The notes beneath the pieces are model-generated. The model ran no database searches, was not told the origin of the DNA, and saw only the letters and a list, made by a program, of their open reading frames with translations. From Caenispirillum salinarum_A (GTDB taxonomy: Bacteria; Pseudomonadota; Alphaproteobacteria; Rhodospirillales; Rhodospirillaceae): 64,000 nt of DNA. The stretch covers positions 4,960,001-5,024,000 of the forward strand of contig NZ_CP085224.1 in the NCBI RefSeq assembly GCF_044803115.1, given 5' to 3'. Below are positions 1 through 8,406 of this stretch, one piece after another. The position numbers and the translations under genes are program-made. The stretch's first letter is position 1; every line of letters starts with the position of its first letter.

Positions 1-1
1 C

Positions 2-454
2 CCAACCCCCGACGAGACCCACGACAACATCGTCGCCTTCTGGACGCCGGAGAAACCCGCCAAAGCCGGCGAGGACGTCACCCTGCGCTACGTTCTGCAC
101 TGGGGGCTGGAGGGGCCGAAGCCGCCGCTTGCCACCGTGCGCGAGACCCGCGTCGGCGCCGGCGGCGTGCCGGGCCAGCGCGGCGAGGCCGACAGCCGCA
201 AGATCGTGCTGGATTTCGTCGGCGGCCCGCTCGCCGAACTTCCGCCTGAATCCGAGGTGATCGTGGCGCTCGAGGCATCGGGGATTGAAACCTCCCGACC
301 CGTCATCCAGCACAATCCGGTGACCGGGGGACGCCGCGTGTTCTTCGATCTTCCCGCCGCCGGCGAGACGCCGGCGGAGCTGCGCTGCCGGCTGACCGAC
401 GCCGACGGCACGGTCCTTAGCGAAACATGGAGTTTCCAATGGTCCCGGCTCTGA
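2..454 (+). CDS. opgG: Glucans biosynthesis protein G, C-terminal part (partial)
   Basis: This is the last 150 codons of OpgG/MdoG, the periplasmic protein needed to make and branch osmoregulated periplasmic glucans. The frame is open from the window edge to a TGA at 452-454. The visible residues include DNIVAFW and LRYVLHW, typical of the C-terminal Ig-like domain of the family. The N-terminal beta-sandwich and signal peptide lie outside the window. The glucosyltransferase opgH follows one gene downstream, which supports the identification. The next gene starts inside the last 28 bases of this one, so the two are translationally linked. Confidence 0.88.
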   Translation, partial: PTPDETHDNIVAFWTPEKPAKAGEDVTLRYVLHWGLEGPKPPLATVRETRVGAGGVPGQRGEADSRKIVLDFVGGPLAELPPESEVIVALEASGIETSRPVIQHNPVTGGRRVFFDLPAAGETPAELRCRLTDADGTVLSETWSFQWSRL

Positions 455-891
455 CATCGGCTCCCGGTGAGCCGCATCCACACGAACAGGTGGATCGGTT
501 CTGGCGCGGCATTGCCGAAGGCACCGCCGCCTACCTGCGCACCGGTCACGCGCTGTCGGCCCTTGAGGCCGGCACCCGCGCCGCCGCCGCCGTCACCGCC
601 GTCCGCGCGGGCTGCGGCGGCCTGCCCGACCGCGAACACGCCCTGGCCGAGGCGCTGGAACTGGCCCTCGACGACCTGACGGGGCCGGAGGCGCCGCTGT
701 CTGCAGGAACCGGGCCGCGTCACCGGCCGCGTCCGCCCGGCCTGCCGGCCCGCGGACTGACAATGGCAAAGCAGCCGCTGCGCCCGGTCATCCTGGCGCC
801 GTCGCCCCGCGACCAGGCGATGCGGCTGTGGAGCATGGTCGCCGCCACGCTGCTGGTCCCCGGGCTGGCGGCGGCGCTTGCCCTCATCTGA
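427..891 (+). CDS. Small membrane-anchored protein between opgG and opgH, function unknown
   Basis: The 154-residue product starts inside the end of opgG, with a second possible ATG at 439, and stops 33 bases before opgH, so it is almost certainly part of the glucan operon. The body is Ala-rich and helical. A Pro/Arg-rich stretch follows (about residues 100-120), then one hydrophobic segment at the very C-terminus (about residues 138-154, ending LPGLAAALALI), suggesting a tail-anchored inner-membrane protein. I do not recognise a domain. From context it may help couple periplasmic OpgG to the OpgH synthase, but this is inference. Confidence 0.75.
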   Translation: MEFPMVPALTSAPGEPHPHEQVDRFWRGIAEGTAAYLRTGHALSALEAGTRAAAAVTAVRAGCGGLPDREHALAEALELALDDLTGPEAPLSAGTGPRHRPRPPGLPARGLTMAKQPLRPVILAPSPRDQAMRLWSMVAATLLVPGLAAALALI

Positions 892-924
892 CCGTCGCGG
901 ACTTCCGAACAAGGCGCACACGCC

Positions 925-3003
925 ATGACCCGCCGCACCATTCTCGTGCTCGGCATCCTGGGCACGGCCGCCGCTCTGGTGGCGGCCTACGCCCGCATTC
1001 TCTACGTCGACGGCCTGAGCTGGCTGGACCTGGCGCTGATTGCCGTGTTCATCCCGCTGGCGCTGTGGCTGGCGCAATCCTTCTGGACGCTGGCCGCCGG
1101 CTTCGGCGTGCTCTGGTGGCGCGGACCGGCCCCTGCCGAGCCGCCGCTGCCGCGACCCGAACCCAAAGGCCCGACGGCCGTTCTGGTGCCCGTCTACAAC
1201 GAGGACGTGACCCGCGTCTTCGCCGGCATCGAGGCCATGCGCCGCGACCTTGCCGCCAAGGGCCTGGGGCACCTGTTTCACATCCACGTTCTGTCGGACA
1301 GCACCCGGCCCGGCGCCTGGCTGGCCGAGGTGGACGCCTGGCGCCGCCTGTGCGACGGGGGAGACGCCGCGGGCACCGGCCTGCCGCCCGTCTACTACCG
1401 CCGCCGGCTTCAGAACCGCGAGCGCAAGTCGGGCAACATCGCCGACTTCATCGGCCGGCACGGGGCGCTCTACGACTACATGATCGTCCTGGACGCCGAC
1501 AGCATCCTGACGGCCTCCAGCATGGCGCGCCTGCTGGACCGCATGGAGGCCGACCCCGCCGCCGGTCTCATCCAGGCCCCGCCGCGTCTGACCAAGGGCG
1601 AGACCCTGTTCGCCCGCGTGCTGCAGTTCGCGGGCGCCGTCTACGGGCCGCTGTCGGCCAGCGGCATCGCCTTCTGGGCCGCCGGCGAGGGCAACTACTG
1701 GGGCCACAACGCCATCATCCGCGTGCGGGCGTTCTCAGACTGCTGCGGCCTGCCGGAACTTCCCGGCAAGGCGCCGCTGGGCGGGGAGATCCTCAGCCAC
1801 GACTTCGTCGAGGCCGCCCTGCTGCGCCGCGGCGGCTGGCGGGTGCTGATCGCCGACGACATCACCGACACCTACGAGGAACCACCCCCGACGGTGGGCG
1901 ACTTCGCCACCCGCGACCGCCGCTGGTGCCAGGGCAACCTGCAGCACGGCCGCCTGCTGGCCGCCCGCGGCCTGCACTGGGTCAGCCGCCTGCACTTCAG
2001 CATCGGGCTCATGTCCTACGTTTCCTCGGCGCTGTGGCTGGTGTTCCTGGTGCTCTCGGCGTTGCAGGCCTTCACGCTGACGCGCACGCCGGTGCGCTAC
2101 TTCTCGGACGGCAAACCCTTTCCCCAGTGGCCGCTGGACGTCCAGGGCGCGGCGCTGGCGCTGCTGGCCGTGGCGCTGGGCCTGCTGCTGGTGCCCAAGC
2201 TGTTCGGCCTGGCGCTTTCCCTACGCGACCCGACCCTTCGCCGCGCCCAGGGCGGCGCGCTGCGGCTGACGGCGGGCGTGCTGATCGAGACGGTGTACAC
2301 CGCCCTGCTCGCGCCCATCATGATGCTGCTGCACGCGCTGGCGGTATTCTCGACCATGCTGGGCAAGGCCGTCACGTGGTCGCCCCAGAACCGCAAGGCC
2401 GCCCACGGCGCCTTCGTCGAGGCGCTGGAGCGCTGGCTGCCGTTCACCGCCGTCGGCCTGCTGGCAACGGTGGGCGCCTATGTCGCCTCGCCCTCGCTGG
2501 CGCTGTGGCTGGCGCCGGTGGAGGCGGGCCTGGTGCTGGCGCCGCTGGTGGTGTGGCTCGGCGACAGCGTTGCCGCCGGTCAGGCGCTGAAACGCTGGGG
2601 CCTGCTGCTGACGCCGGAGGAGACGCGGCCACCGGCGGTGCTGACGGAAGTGGACGCGGTGATGGAAGAGACCGCCGCCGCCCGCTCCGCACCCGACGAC
2701 CTGCTCGCCCGCACGGTGTTGGAGCCCGACCGTCTGCGCGATCACCTCGCCCTTCTGCCGCTGGCCGGCCAGGAGAGCCGGGCAACGCCGCAGGAGGCCG
2801 CCCTGGCCGCCCGCAAGCTGCGCTTCCTTGGCCCCAGGGCCCTGACGGACAAGGAGGTTCTGGCCGTGCTGGAAAGCGGGACGGAGATGGAGGCGGCGCA
2901 CGTCGCCTGCTGGACCCGCTGGCTGTCCGGTGACTGGCCCGACGCGCCGCCGCTGCCGGAGGGTGTGGCGCCGGCGATGCCGCCGAGGGCCGTGGCGGAG
3001 TGA
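925..3003 (+). CDS. opgH: Glucans biosynthesis glucosyltransferase H
   Basis: OpgH is the inner-membrane family-2 glucosyltransferase that polymerises UDP-glucose into the periplasmic glucan backbone. The 692-residue protein has two N-terminal membrane helices (about 5-23 and 33-60). A cytosolic GT2 domain follows, with VPVYNED at 88-94, the metal-binding DAD at 190-192, HDF at 292-294 and the acceptor-site RRWCQGN at 332-338. More membrane helices occupy about 355-560. It is shorter than the enterobacterial enzyme of roughly 850 residues, mainly because the N-terminal cytosolic region is short. It is the third gene of the opg operon. Confidence 0.95.
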   Translation: MTRRTILVLGILGTAAALVAAYARILYVDGLSWLDLALIAVFIPLALWLAQSFWTLAAGFGVLWWRGPAPAEPPLPRPEPKGPTAVLVPVYNEDVTRVFAGIEAMRRDLAAKGLGHLFHIHVLSDSTRPGAWLAEVDAWRRLCDGGDAAGTGLPPVYYRRRLQNRERKSGNIADFIGRHGALYDYMIVLDADSILTASSMARLLDRMEADPAAGLIQAPPRLTKGETLFARVLQFAGAVYGPLSASGIAFWAAGEGNYWGHNAIIRVRAFSDCCGLPELPGKAPLGGEILSHDFVEAALLRRGGWRVLIADDITDTYEEPPPTVGDFATRDRRWCQGNLQHGRLLAARGLHWVSRLHFSIGLMSYVSSALWLVFLVLSALQAFTLTRTPVRYFSDGKPFPQWPLDVQGAALALLAVALGLLLVPKLFGLALSLRDPTLRRAQGGALRLTAGVLIETVYTALLAPIMMLLHALAVFSTMLGKAVTWSPQNRKAAHGAFVEALERWLPFTAVGLLATVGAYVASPSLALWLAPVEAGLVLAPLVVWLGDSVAAGQALKRWGLLLTPEETRPPAVLTEVDAVMEETAAARSAPDDLLARTVLEPDRLRDHLALLPLAGQESRATPQEAALAARKLRFLGPRALTDKEVLAVLESGTEMEAAHVACWTRWLSGDWPDAPPLPEGVAPAMPPRAVAE

Positions 3004-3009
3004 GAGGAT

Positions 3010-3037
3010 GCGAGGGGACCCGACGCAGGCCCCTCGC
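3010..3037. terminator. Stem-loop between convergent opgH and GIY-YIG genes
   Basis: An 8-bp perfect inverted repeat, GCGAGGGG (3010-3017) with CCCCTCGC (3030-3037), lies 6 bases after the opgH stop and just before the 3' end of the opposing gene. It lacks a clear T-tract on either strand, so it may be a weak bidirectional terminator. Confidence 0.4.
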
Positions 3038-3052
3038 GCTCCCCGCGTTCAG

Positions 3053-3322
3053 TCAGCCTGCCGTGGCCGTCTCGGCGAGCTTTCTGCGGAAGGCCCTGTC
3101 CCGCTTGAGGTGCCACTCGCGGCTCATGGCCTGGGGGCGGGTCTGGAATTCCTCCACATGCACCACGCGCCAGCGCCGGCCCTTGGTGAACCTGGCGCCG
3201 GTGCCGCCGTTGTGCGCCGCCAGCCGGGCGCCGACATCCGTCGTCCAGCCCACGTAGGTGCGCGGGCGAGCGCCGGGCGGCGCCTCTTCGAGAAGAACGT
3301 AGACGTAGGTGGCGGAGGGCAT
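3053..3322 (-). CDS. GIY-YIG nuclease-fold protein (UPF0213 / YhbQ-like)
   Basis: This 89-residue protein is a single GIY-YIG domain. YVYVLL near the N-terminus and TYVGWTTDVGARLAAHN show the family's Tyr pair, the catalytic Arg and the following His. The C-terminal half has WHLKRDRAFRRKL, as in the small stand-alone UPF0213 proteins. I chose the ATG at 3322 because it sits right before the conserved YVYVLL strand; the frame stays open further upstream but shows no family similarity there. Stand-alone members are thought to act on branched or damaged DNA, but the role here is unknown. No mobile element surrounds it. Confidence 0.85.
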   Translation of the reverse strand: MPSATYVYVLLEEAPPGARPRTYVGWTTDVGARLAAHNGGTGARFTKGRRWRVVHVEEFQTRPQAMSREWHLKRDRAFRRKLAETATAG

Positions 3323-3398
3323 GGGGAGGTTGTGCGCGGCCGATAGACGAGGCGTTATGTATGCCTTGATCCGCGCTCCGGATAAAGGAGGGACCGCC

Positions 3399-3539
3399 AT
3401 GGCGGAGCCGCGCGGTACAGAAGAGGACCGGAAGAAAGTGCCGAAGCCGGTCACATGGGACGACTTCTTTGACGGGCCCGCCTGCCGGGATTTCCCGGAT
3501 CGCAAACAGCCGCCGGCGGAAAAGCGGGAGCCCTTTTGA
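3399..3539 (+). CDS. Small acidic protein with WDDFF motif, antitoxin-tail-like
   Basis: A 46-residue protein preceded by a near-perfect ribosome-binding site (AAAGGAGGG, 3384-3392) at ideal distance from ATG 3399, so translation is likely. It contains VTWDDFFDGPACRDFP and ends with a charged PAEKREPF. Similar WDxFF...DF tails occur at the C-terminus of VapB/AbrB-type antitoxins, where they wrap the toxin. No DNA-binding half and no toxin gene are adjacent. It may be an antitoxin remnant or an independent small protein. Confidence 0.6.
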   Translation: MAEPRGTEEDRKKVPKPVTWDDFFDGPACRDFPDRKQPPAEKREPF

Positions 3540-3557
3540 GCCCCCGCGTCCCCGGAA

Positions 3558-4793
3558 TTACTCGTAGCTCCGCTCGTCGCTGATGACCTTGCCGTCGTTG
3601 GGCAGGCTGGCGGGATCGACAAGCTCCACCGACCCTTTCAGCTTCAGCACCTCGCGCACCGTCTCGGCCACCTTCTCGGCGAAGGCGGGTTCCGTCGTGC
3701 TGCTTTCGGCCTTGAGCGTCATCTGATCGACGTTGTCGGCGCTGGTGACCACCAGGCGGGCCTTGGTGATCTCCGGGTGGCGCTTGACGACCTCGGCCAC
3801 CTGCTCGGGATGGACGAACATGCCCTTGACCTTGGTGGTCTGGTCGGCGCGGCCCATCCAGCCCTTGATGCGCATGTTGGTGCGGCCGCACGGGCTGGTG
3901 CCCGGCAGCACGGCGCTCATGTCGCCGGTGGCGAAGCGGATGAGGGGGTATTCGCGGGTGAACACCGTCACCACCACCTCGCCGACCTCGCCCTCGGGCA
4001 CAGGGTCGCCGGTGCCGGGGCGGACGATTTCCACAATGGCGTCCTCGGAGCAGATCATGCCCTCCAGCGCCTCGGATTCATAGGCGATGACGCCGAGATC
4101 CGCCGTGGCGTAGCACTGGTAGGTGGTCACGCCCAGCTCGTCCTGGATCTGCTTGCGCAGCGACGGCGGCAGGGCCTCGCCGGAAACCAGCGCCTTCTTC
4201 ATGCTGGAGGTCTCAAGCCCCAGCTCGCGGGCCTTTTCCAGGATGATGCGCAGGAAGGACGGCGTGCCGGTGTACCCCTGGGGCTTCATGGCGGCGACCG
4301 CCTGGGCCTGAAGCTCGGTCTGGCCGACGCCGGCGGGAAAGACGCGGCAGCCCAGGGCGCGGGCGCCGTTGTCGAGAATCCAGCCGCCCGGCGTGAAGTG
4401 ATAGCTGAAGGTGTTGTGCACCAGGTCGCCGGACCGGAAGCCGGCGGCGAACAGGGCGCGGGCGGCGCGGAAGTAATCCGCGCCTACGCCCTCGACCTCG
4501 TGGATGGGGCCGGGGCTCTGGAACACGCGGCCGACGGGCATGCTCTCGGCCACCAGGCCGCCGAACGGCGGGGTTTTCTTCTGCAGCTCGATCAGGTCGT
4601 GCTTGCGGGTGACCGGCAGTTTGGCCAGTGCCGCCCGGTCCGTCACCGACGCCGGGTCCACGTCCTTGAGCAGGTCCGCGAAGTACGGCGCGTTGGCCTT
4701 GGCGTGCGCGATGGTGTCGCGCAGGGCCGCCATGAGGTCGCGCTCGCGCACCTCCGGCTCGCGGTTCTCCAGGGCGTCGAAATGCTCGGACAT
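3558..4793 (-). CDS. Phenylacetate-CoA ligase family protein (PaaK-like, AMP-forming)
   Basis: This is a 411-residue adenylate-forming ligase of the PaaK family, which activates an aromatic or other carboxylic acid to its CoA thioester in the cytosol. Family hallmarks are LPVTRKHDLIELQ near residue 70, TGTPSFLRIILEKA, SGEALPPSLR and the Y-A-T-A-D-L-G region that replaces the usual YGxTE. I chose ATG 4793 over an in-frame ATG at 4829 because AGGAG lies 6-10 bases upstream of it. It is the last gene of a co-directional cluster with a complete branched-chain-type importer, so the imported acid is probably its substrate. The substrate is unknown. Confidence 0.88.
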   Translation of the reverse strand: MSEHFDALENREPEVRERDLMAALRDTIAHAKANAPYFADLLKDVDPASVTDRAALAKLPVTRKHDLIELQKKTPPFGGLVAESMPVGRVFQSPGPIHEVEGVGADYFRAARALFAAGFRSGDLVHNTFSYHFTPGGWILDNGARALGCRVFPAGVGQTELQAQAVAAMKPQGYTGTPSFLRIILEKARELGLETSSMKKALVSGEALPPSLRKQIQDELGVTTYQCYATADLGVIAYESEALEGMICSEDAIVEIVRPGTGDPVPEGEVGEVVVTVFTREYPLIRFATGDMSAVLPGTSPCGRTNMRIKGWMGRADQTTKVKGMFVHPEQVAEVVKRHPEITKARLVVTSADNVDQMTLKAESSTTEPAFAEKVAETVREVLKLKGSVELVDPASLPNDGKVISDERSYE

Positions 4794-4842
4794 GGGTGCA
4801 AGCTCCTGACGAAAATGATGACGTGGCACAATTATGGACGAA

Positions 4843-4861
4843 GGGCGGCCAGCGGCCGCCC
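4843..4861. other. Intercistronic stem-loop between livF-like and paaK-like genes
   Basis: An 8-bp perfect stem, GGGCGGCC (4843-4850) and GGCCGCCC (4854-4861), with a 3-base loop lies between the ATPase gene and the downstream ligase. It has no T-tract. It could protect the upstream transcript end or attenuate read-through into the ligase. Confidence 0.35.
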
Positions 4862-4876
4862 CTCGGGAGAATGATG

Positions 4877-5728
4877 TTACAGCCAGCGCTTGCGGCGGCG
4901 GTAGTGCTTGACGTCGCGGAAGCTCTTGCGGTCGCCGCCGGCGATGCCGAGGTAGAACTCCTGCACGTCGTCGTTTTCGCGCAGCTTGGCGGCGTCGCCT
5001 TCCATCACCACGCGGCCGTTTTCCAGGATGTAGCCGAACTTGGCGTAGCGCAGCGCCACGTTGGTGTTCTGCTCGGCCAGGATGAACGACACGTTTTCCT
5101 GCTCGTTCAGCTGCCGGACGATCTCGAAGATTTCCTCCACCAGCTGCGGAGCGAGGCCCATGGAGGGCTCGTCCAGCAGGATGACCTTGGGGCGGGCCAG
5201 CATGGCCCGGCCGATGGCGACCATCTGCTGCTCGCCGCCCGAGGTGTAGCCGGCCTGGCTGCCGCGGCGCTCCTTCAGGCGCGGGAAGTAGTGGTAGACG
5301 CGCTCCAGGTCTTCCTTGATCTTGGCGCTGCCGTCGCGGCGGGTGTAGGCGCCGGTCAGCAGATTTTCCTCGACGGTCAGGTGCTCGAAGCAGTGGCGGC
5401 CTTCCATCACCTGGATGACGCCGCGCTTGACGAGATCCGACGGCGTCATGCTGTCGACCTGCTCGCCCATGTATTCGATGCTGCCCTTGGTCACCTCGCC
5501 GCGCTCGGCGCGCAGCAGGTTGGAGATGGCCTTGAGCGTCGTCGTCTTGCCGGCGCCGTTGGCGCCCAGGAGGGCGGTGATGCCGCCTTCATGCAACTGG
5601 AGCGACACACCCTTCAGCACCAGGATGACGTGGTCGTAGATGACCTCGATGTTGTTGACGGAGAGGATCGGCGTCGCGGCCTGCGCCTCCGGCGCCTCGC
5701 CCACGACCTTGACGGCGGGTTCGCTCAC
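4877..5728 (-). CDS. livF: Branched-chain-type ABC transporter ATPase (LivF family)
   Basis: This 283-residue nucleotide-binding subunit powers a LivKHMGF-type importer. It shows Walker A GANGAGKTTTLKAI, signature SGGEQQMVAIGRA and Walker B VILLDEPSMGLAP. The start is a GTG at 5728 with GAGGT about 7 bases upstream; the ATG at 5733 is out of frame and stops after two codons. The C-terminus is longer than in amino-acid LivF (about 235 residues), ending in a basic YRRRKRW tail. That is usual for this non-amino-acid subgroup found next to acyl-CoA ligases. The livF symbol marks family only; the substrate is probably not leucine. Confidence 0.9.
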   Translation of the reverse strand: MSEPAVKVVGEAPEAQAATPILSVNNIEVIYDHVILVLKGVSLQLHEGGITALLGANGAGKTTTLKAISNLLRAERGEVTKGSIEYMGEQVDSMTPSDLVKRGVIQVMEGRHCFEHLTVEENLLTGAYTRRDGSAKIKEDLERVYHYFPRLKERRGSQAGYTSGGEQQMVAIGRAMLARPKVILLDEPSMGLAPQLVEEIFEIVRQLNEQENVSFILAEQNTNVALRYAKFGYILENGRVVMEGDAAKLRENDDVQEFYLGIAGGDRKSFRDVKHYRRRKRWL

Positions 5729-5772
5729 GGCATGACCTCGTGGCTATGAAATCTGGGGTCCTTGGAGGGCGT

Positions 5773-5798
5773 GGAGGCCGGCCAAACGGCCGGCCTCC
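5773..5798. other. Perfect 11-bp stem-loop after the substrate-binding protein gene
   Basis: GGAGGCCGGCC (5773-5783) pairs perfectly with GGCCGGCCTCC (5788-5798) around an AAAC loop, 20 bases after the end of the binding-protein gene and before livF. There is no T-tract on the minus strand. Such hairpins often stabilise the transcript of the binding protein so that it is made in excess over the membrane and ATPase subunits; that role is inferred here. Confidence 0.5.
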
Positions 5799-5817
5799 TT
5801 AGCCCGGGAATGCGGCC

Positions 5818-7155
5818 TTACGACTCTTTCGAGCAGTCGCGCGGCTCGATGCCCTTTTCCTTGGCGTAGTCCGCGGCGGAGTCCTCGTACATCTTGCGCA
5901 GGTACTCGTCGCGGGCCGGCGAAATCCAGTCGGAGACCGGCGTCCACTTCTCGCCGTCCCACTGCTGGATGATGACCGAGCCGCCGCCCTCGTGGTCGGA
6001 GCAGGACAGCTTCACAGGGTCCAGCAGGCCGGTCAGGCCCAGCTCTTCCAGGCGGGCTTTATCGAGGTTGATGTTCTCGATGCCCCAGCGGATTTCCTCG
6101 CCGGTCAGCGGCTTCTTGCCGTACTTCTCCTGCGCCTTGGCGATGCCCTCGGCGGTGAAGACGGCGGAGATCAGGCCGCGGTTGTAGAGGATGTCACCGA
6201 CTTCCTCGTCCGGACCGGCGTTCAGGTCCTTCTCGACCAGGTGCGTCTTGACGTCGTCCAGGACCTTGAAGTCCTCGCCGGCGCCGTGGAACTGGGCCGA
6301 CAGGTAGCCCTTGGAAACACCGCCGGCGGCCTTCACGTCGACCTCGGAGCCGGCCCACCAGTTGCCGATGAAGCGGTCCATGGGGTAGCCCACGGCGGCG
6401 GCTTCCTTGATGGCCGTCGAGTTCATGACGCCCCAGCCCCACATGATGGTCCAGTCCGGACGGACCTGGCGGCCGATTTTCAGCCAGGTGGCCTTCTGCT
6501 CCAGGCCCGGGTGGGCGACCGGGAACAGCTCCAGCTTGAAGCCGTGCTTGTCCGACAGGTACTTCAGCGTGTTGATCGGCTCCTTGCCGTAGGCGCTGTC
6601 GTGGTAGACCAGGGCGATGGTCTTGCCGTCCAGGCTGCCATTTTCCTGCTGGTCGATGTACTGCACGATGGCGTCGGCGCCGGCCCAGTAGGTCACGGGC
6701 AGGGTGAAGACCCAGGGGAACACCGTGCCGTCGGACGCATCGGCGCGGCCCAGGCCCGAGGTGATCATCGGGATCTTGTCAGCCTTGACGCGGTCGATCA
6801 GGGCATAGGTGATGCCGGTCGACAGCGGCTGGAAGACCGCCGGGCCGGTCGGCCCCTCGTTCTTCATCTTTTCATAGCACTCCACGCCCTTGTCGTTGCT
6901 ATAGGCCGTGTCGCACTCTTCGTAGATGATGGGCACGCCGCCGATGCCGCCGTCGCGCTCGTTGAGAAGCTTGAAGTAGTCGGCGTAGCCGTTCGCCCAG
7001 GGAATGCCGCCCGGCGCATAGGGACCGGAGCGGTAGACGGTGCCCGGCACGTACTGGCCGGCGTCCTGCGCCTTGGCCTGCTCGGCCACCAGCATTCCGG
7101 AGACGCCGACGGCCAGGGCGATGGCGGCGGCGGAAAGTTTCATTTTGAACGTCAT
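5818..7155 (-). CDS. ABC transporter periplasmic substrate-binding protein (LivK-type)
   Basis: This 445-residue protein begins with a Sec signal peptide (about residues 1-29, hydrophobic AAIALAVGVSGMLV, cleavage near AKAQD). A type-1 periplasmic binding fold of the Peripla_BP_6 group follows. It would capture the substrate for the LivHMGF channel encoded on either side. ATG 7155 has GGGAGGA upstream; an ATG four codons later is less well placed. It is longer than LivK (about 370 residues), as expected for binding proteins of aromatic or fatty-acid-type clusters. Four internal Cys residues could form disulphides. The ligand cannot be read from the sequence. Confidence 0.9.
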   Translation of the reverse strand: MTFKMKLSAAAIALAVGVSGMLVAEQAKAQDAGQYVPGTVYRSGPYAPGGIPWANGYADYFKLLNERDGGIGGVPIIYEECDTAYSNDKGVECYEKMKNEGPTGPAVFQPLSTGITYALIDRVKADKIPMITSGLGRADASDGTVFPWVFTLPVTYWAGADAIVQYIDQQENGSLDGKTIALVYHDSAYGKEPINTLKYLSDKHGFKLELFPVAHPGLEQKATWLKIGRQVRPDWTIMWGWGVMNSTAIKEAAAVGYPMDRFIGNWWAGSEVDVKAAGGVSKGYLSAQFHGAGEDFKVLDDVKTHLVEKDLNAGPDEEVGDILYNRGLISAVFTAEGIAKAQEKYGKKPLTGEEIRWGIENINLDKARLEELGLTGLLDPVKLSCSDHEGGGSVIIQQWDGEKWTPVSDWISPARDEYLRKMYEDSAADYAKEKGIEPRDCSKES

Positions 7156-7239
7156 GTCCAGAAGTCCTCCCTTGGACCTTTCCGAGTGTTCTCTGTTGTT
7201 GCGGCTGCCCGGCTGGCGGATGGGCCAGGGACCGGGCTC

Positions 7240-7280
7240 TTCGCGGGGTGCGGCTTCTGACGGCGCTTGGTCCCCGCGAA
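7240..7280. other. 9-bp inverted repeat between livM and the binding-protein gene
   Basis: TTCGCGGGG (7240-7248) and CCCCGCGAA (7272-7280) form a 9-bp stem with a 23-base loop in the 148-base gap between livM and the binding-protein gene. It may separate or process the transcript of the permease part from that of the binding protein. No T-tract is seen. Confidence 0.35.
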
Positions 7281-7303
7281 GGAAATGGGTGCGGTGCTCC
7301 CCG

Positions 7304-8386
7304 TCAGTGCGGGAAGGGCCACAGGCGCAGCTTTTCCTTCAGGATCTGCCACAGACGGGCCAGCCCGTGCGGCTCGACGATCAGGAAGAAGATGATCAGC
7401 GCGCCGAAAATCATGAACTCGATGTGCGAGATCACGTCAACCGGGATGTTCAGGCCCAGCATCGCGGGCGCGTTGGTCAGCAGGATCGGCAGGGCGATGA
7501 TGAAGCCCGCCCCCAGGAACGCCCCAAGGATCGACCCCAACCCGCCGATGATGATCATGAACAGCACCTGGAAGGAGCGGTTGATGTCGAACGCCAGCGG
7601 CTCCACCGACCCGGTGTAGAGGAAGGCCCACATGGCGCCGGCGATGCCGCAGTAGAAGGAGCTGATGGCAAAGGCCGACAGCTTGGTCTGCAGCGGCTTG
7701 ATGCCGATGATTTCCGCCGCGATGTCCATGTCGCGGATCGCCATCCAGCGCCGGCCGATGGAGCTGCGCACCAGGTTCTTGGCCGCCAGCGCCAGGATCG
7801 CCACCAGGGTCAGGGCGAACAGGTACTTGGCCGTCACCGAGGCAGCGGGCCCCGTCACGTAGATATCGGTGAACATGATCGTGCGCGGCGGAGCCGATAT
7901 GACGCCCGAGGTCGAGTAGTTGGTGAACCAGCCGACCTTGTTGAACAGCCACAGCAGGAAGAACTGCGCGGCCAGCGTCGCCACGGCCAGGTAGAAGCCC
8001 TTGATGCGCAGGGACGGAATGCCGAACAGGATGCCGACAAGGGCCGCCACCACGCCCGAGAAAAGGAACACGGCCTCGATCGGCATGCCGGGGAACATGG
8101 TCGACAGCTTGTAGGCGGCGAATGCGCCCGTCGCCATGAAGCCGCCCGTGCCCAGCGAGAGCTGCCCGGCGTAGCCGGTCAGCAGGTTCAGGCCGATGGC
8201 CGCCGTGCTCATGACCAGGAAGGGCAAAAGGATGGTGGACAGCAGGTAATTGCTCGCCAGCGCCGGAACGGCGATGAAGGCGATCGCCAGGAACCCGAGG
8301 ACCACGATGCGGTCCTGCGCGATGGGGAAGATGGCCCAGTCCTTGGCGTAAGTGGTCTTGAACTGTCCTGCCTCGCGGTAAAGCAT
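7304..8386 (-). CDS. livM: Branched-chain-type ABC transporter permease (LivM family)
   Basis: This 360-residue inner-membrane subunit has about nine to ten hydrophobic segments. The LivM hallmark region NLLTGYAGQLSLGTGGFM lies near residue 95, and the coupling-helix region RRWMAIRDMDIAAEIIGI follows. It pairs with the LivH protein encoded directly upstream (20-base gap) to form the translocation pore. The N-terminus carries a 20-residue polar extension before the first helix. It belongs to the one-strand importer and ligase cluster. Confidence 0.92.
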   Translation of the reverse strand: MLYREAGQFKTTYAKDWAIFPIAQDRIVVLGFLAIAFIAVPALASNYLLSTILLPFLVMSTAAIGLNLLTGYAGQLSLGTGGFMATGAFAAYKLSTMFPGMPIEAVFLFSGVVAALVGILFGIPSLRIKGFYLAVATLAAQFFLLWLFNKVGWFTNYSTSGVISAPPRTIMFTDIYVTGPAASVTAKYLFALTLVAILALAAKNLVRSSIGRRWMAIRDMDIAAEIIGIKPLQTKLSAFAISSFYCGIAGAMWAFLYTGSVEPLAFDINRSFQVLFMIIIGGLGSILGAFLGAGFIIALPILLTNAPAMLGLNIPVDVISHIEFMIFGALIIFFLIVEPHGLARLWQILKEKLRLWPFPH

Positions 8387-8406
8387 TTTTCTCTATCTCC
8401 CCGGGC

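Noticed and set aside
4830..4876. tRNA or small RNA in short gaps of the importer cluster
   Set aside because: Only short GC hairpins are present; no cloverleaf or CCA end could be drawn. The same held for all other gaps checked.
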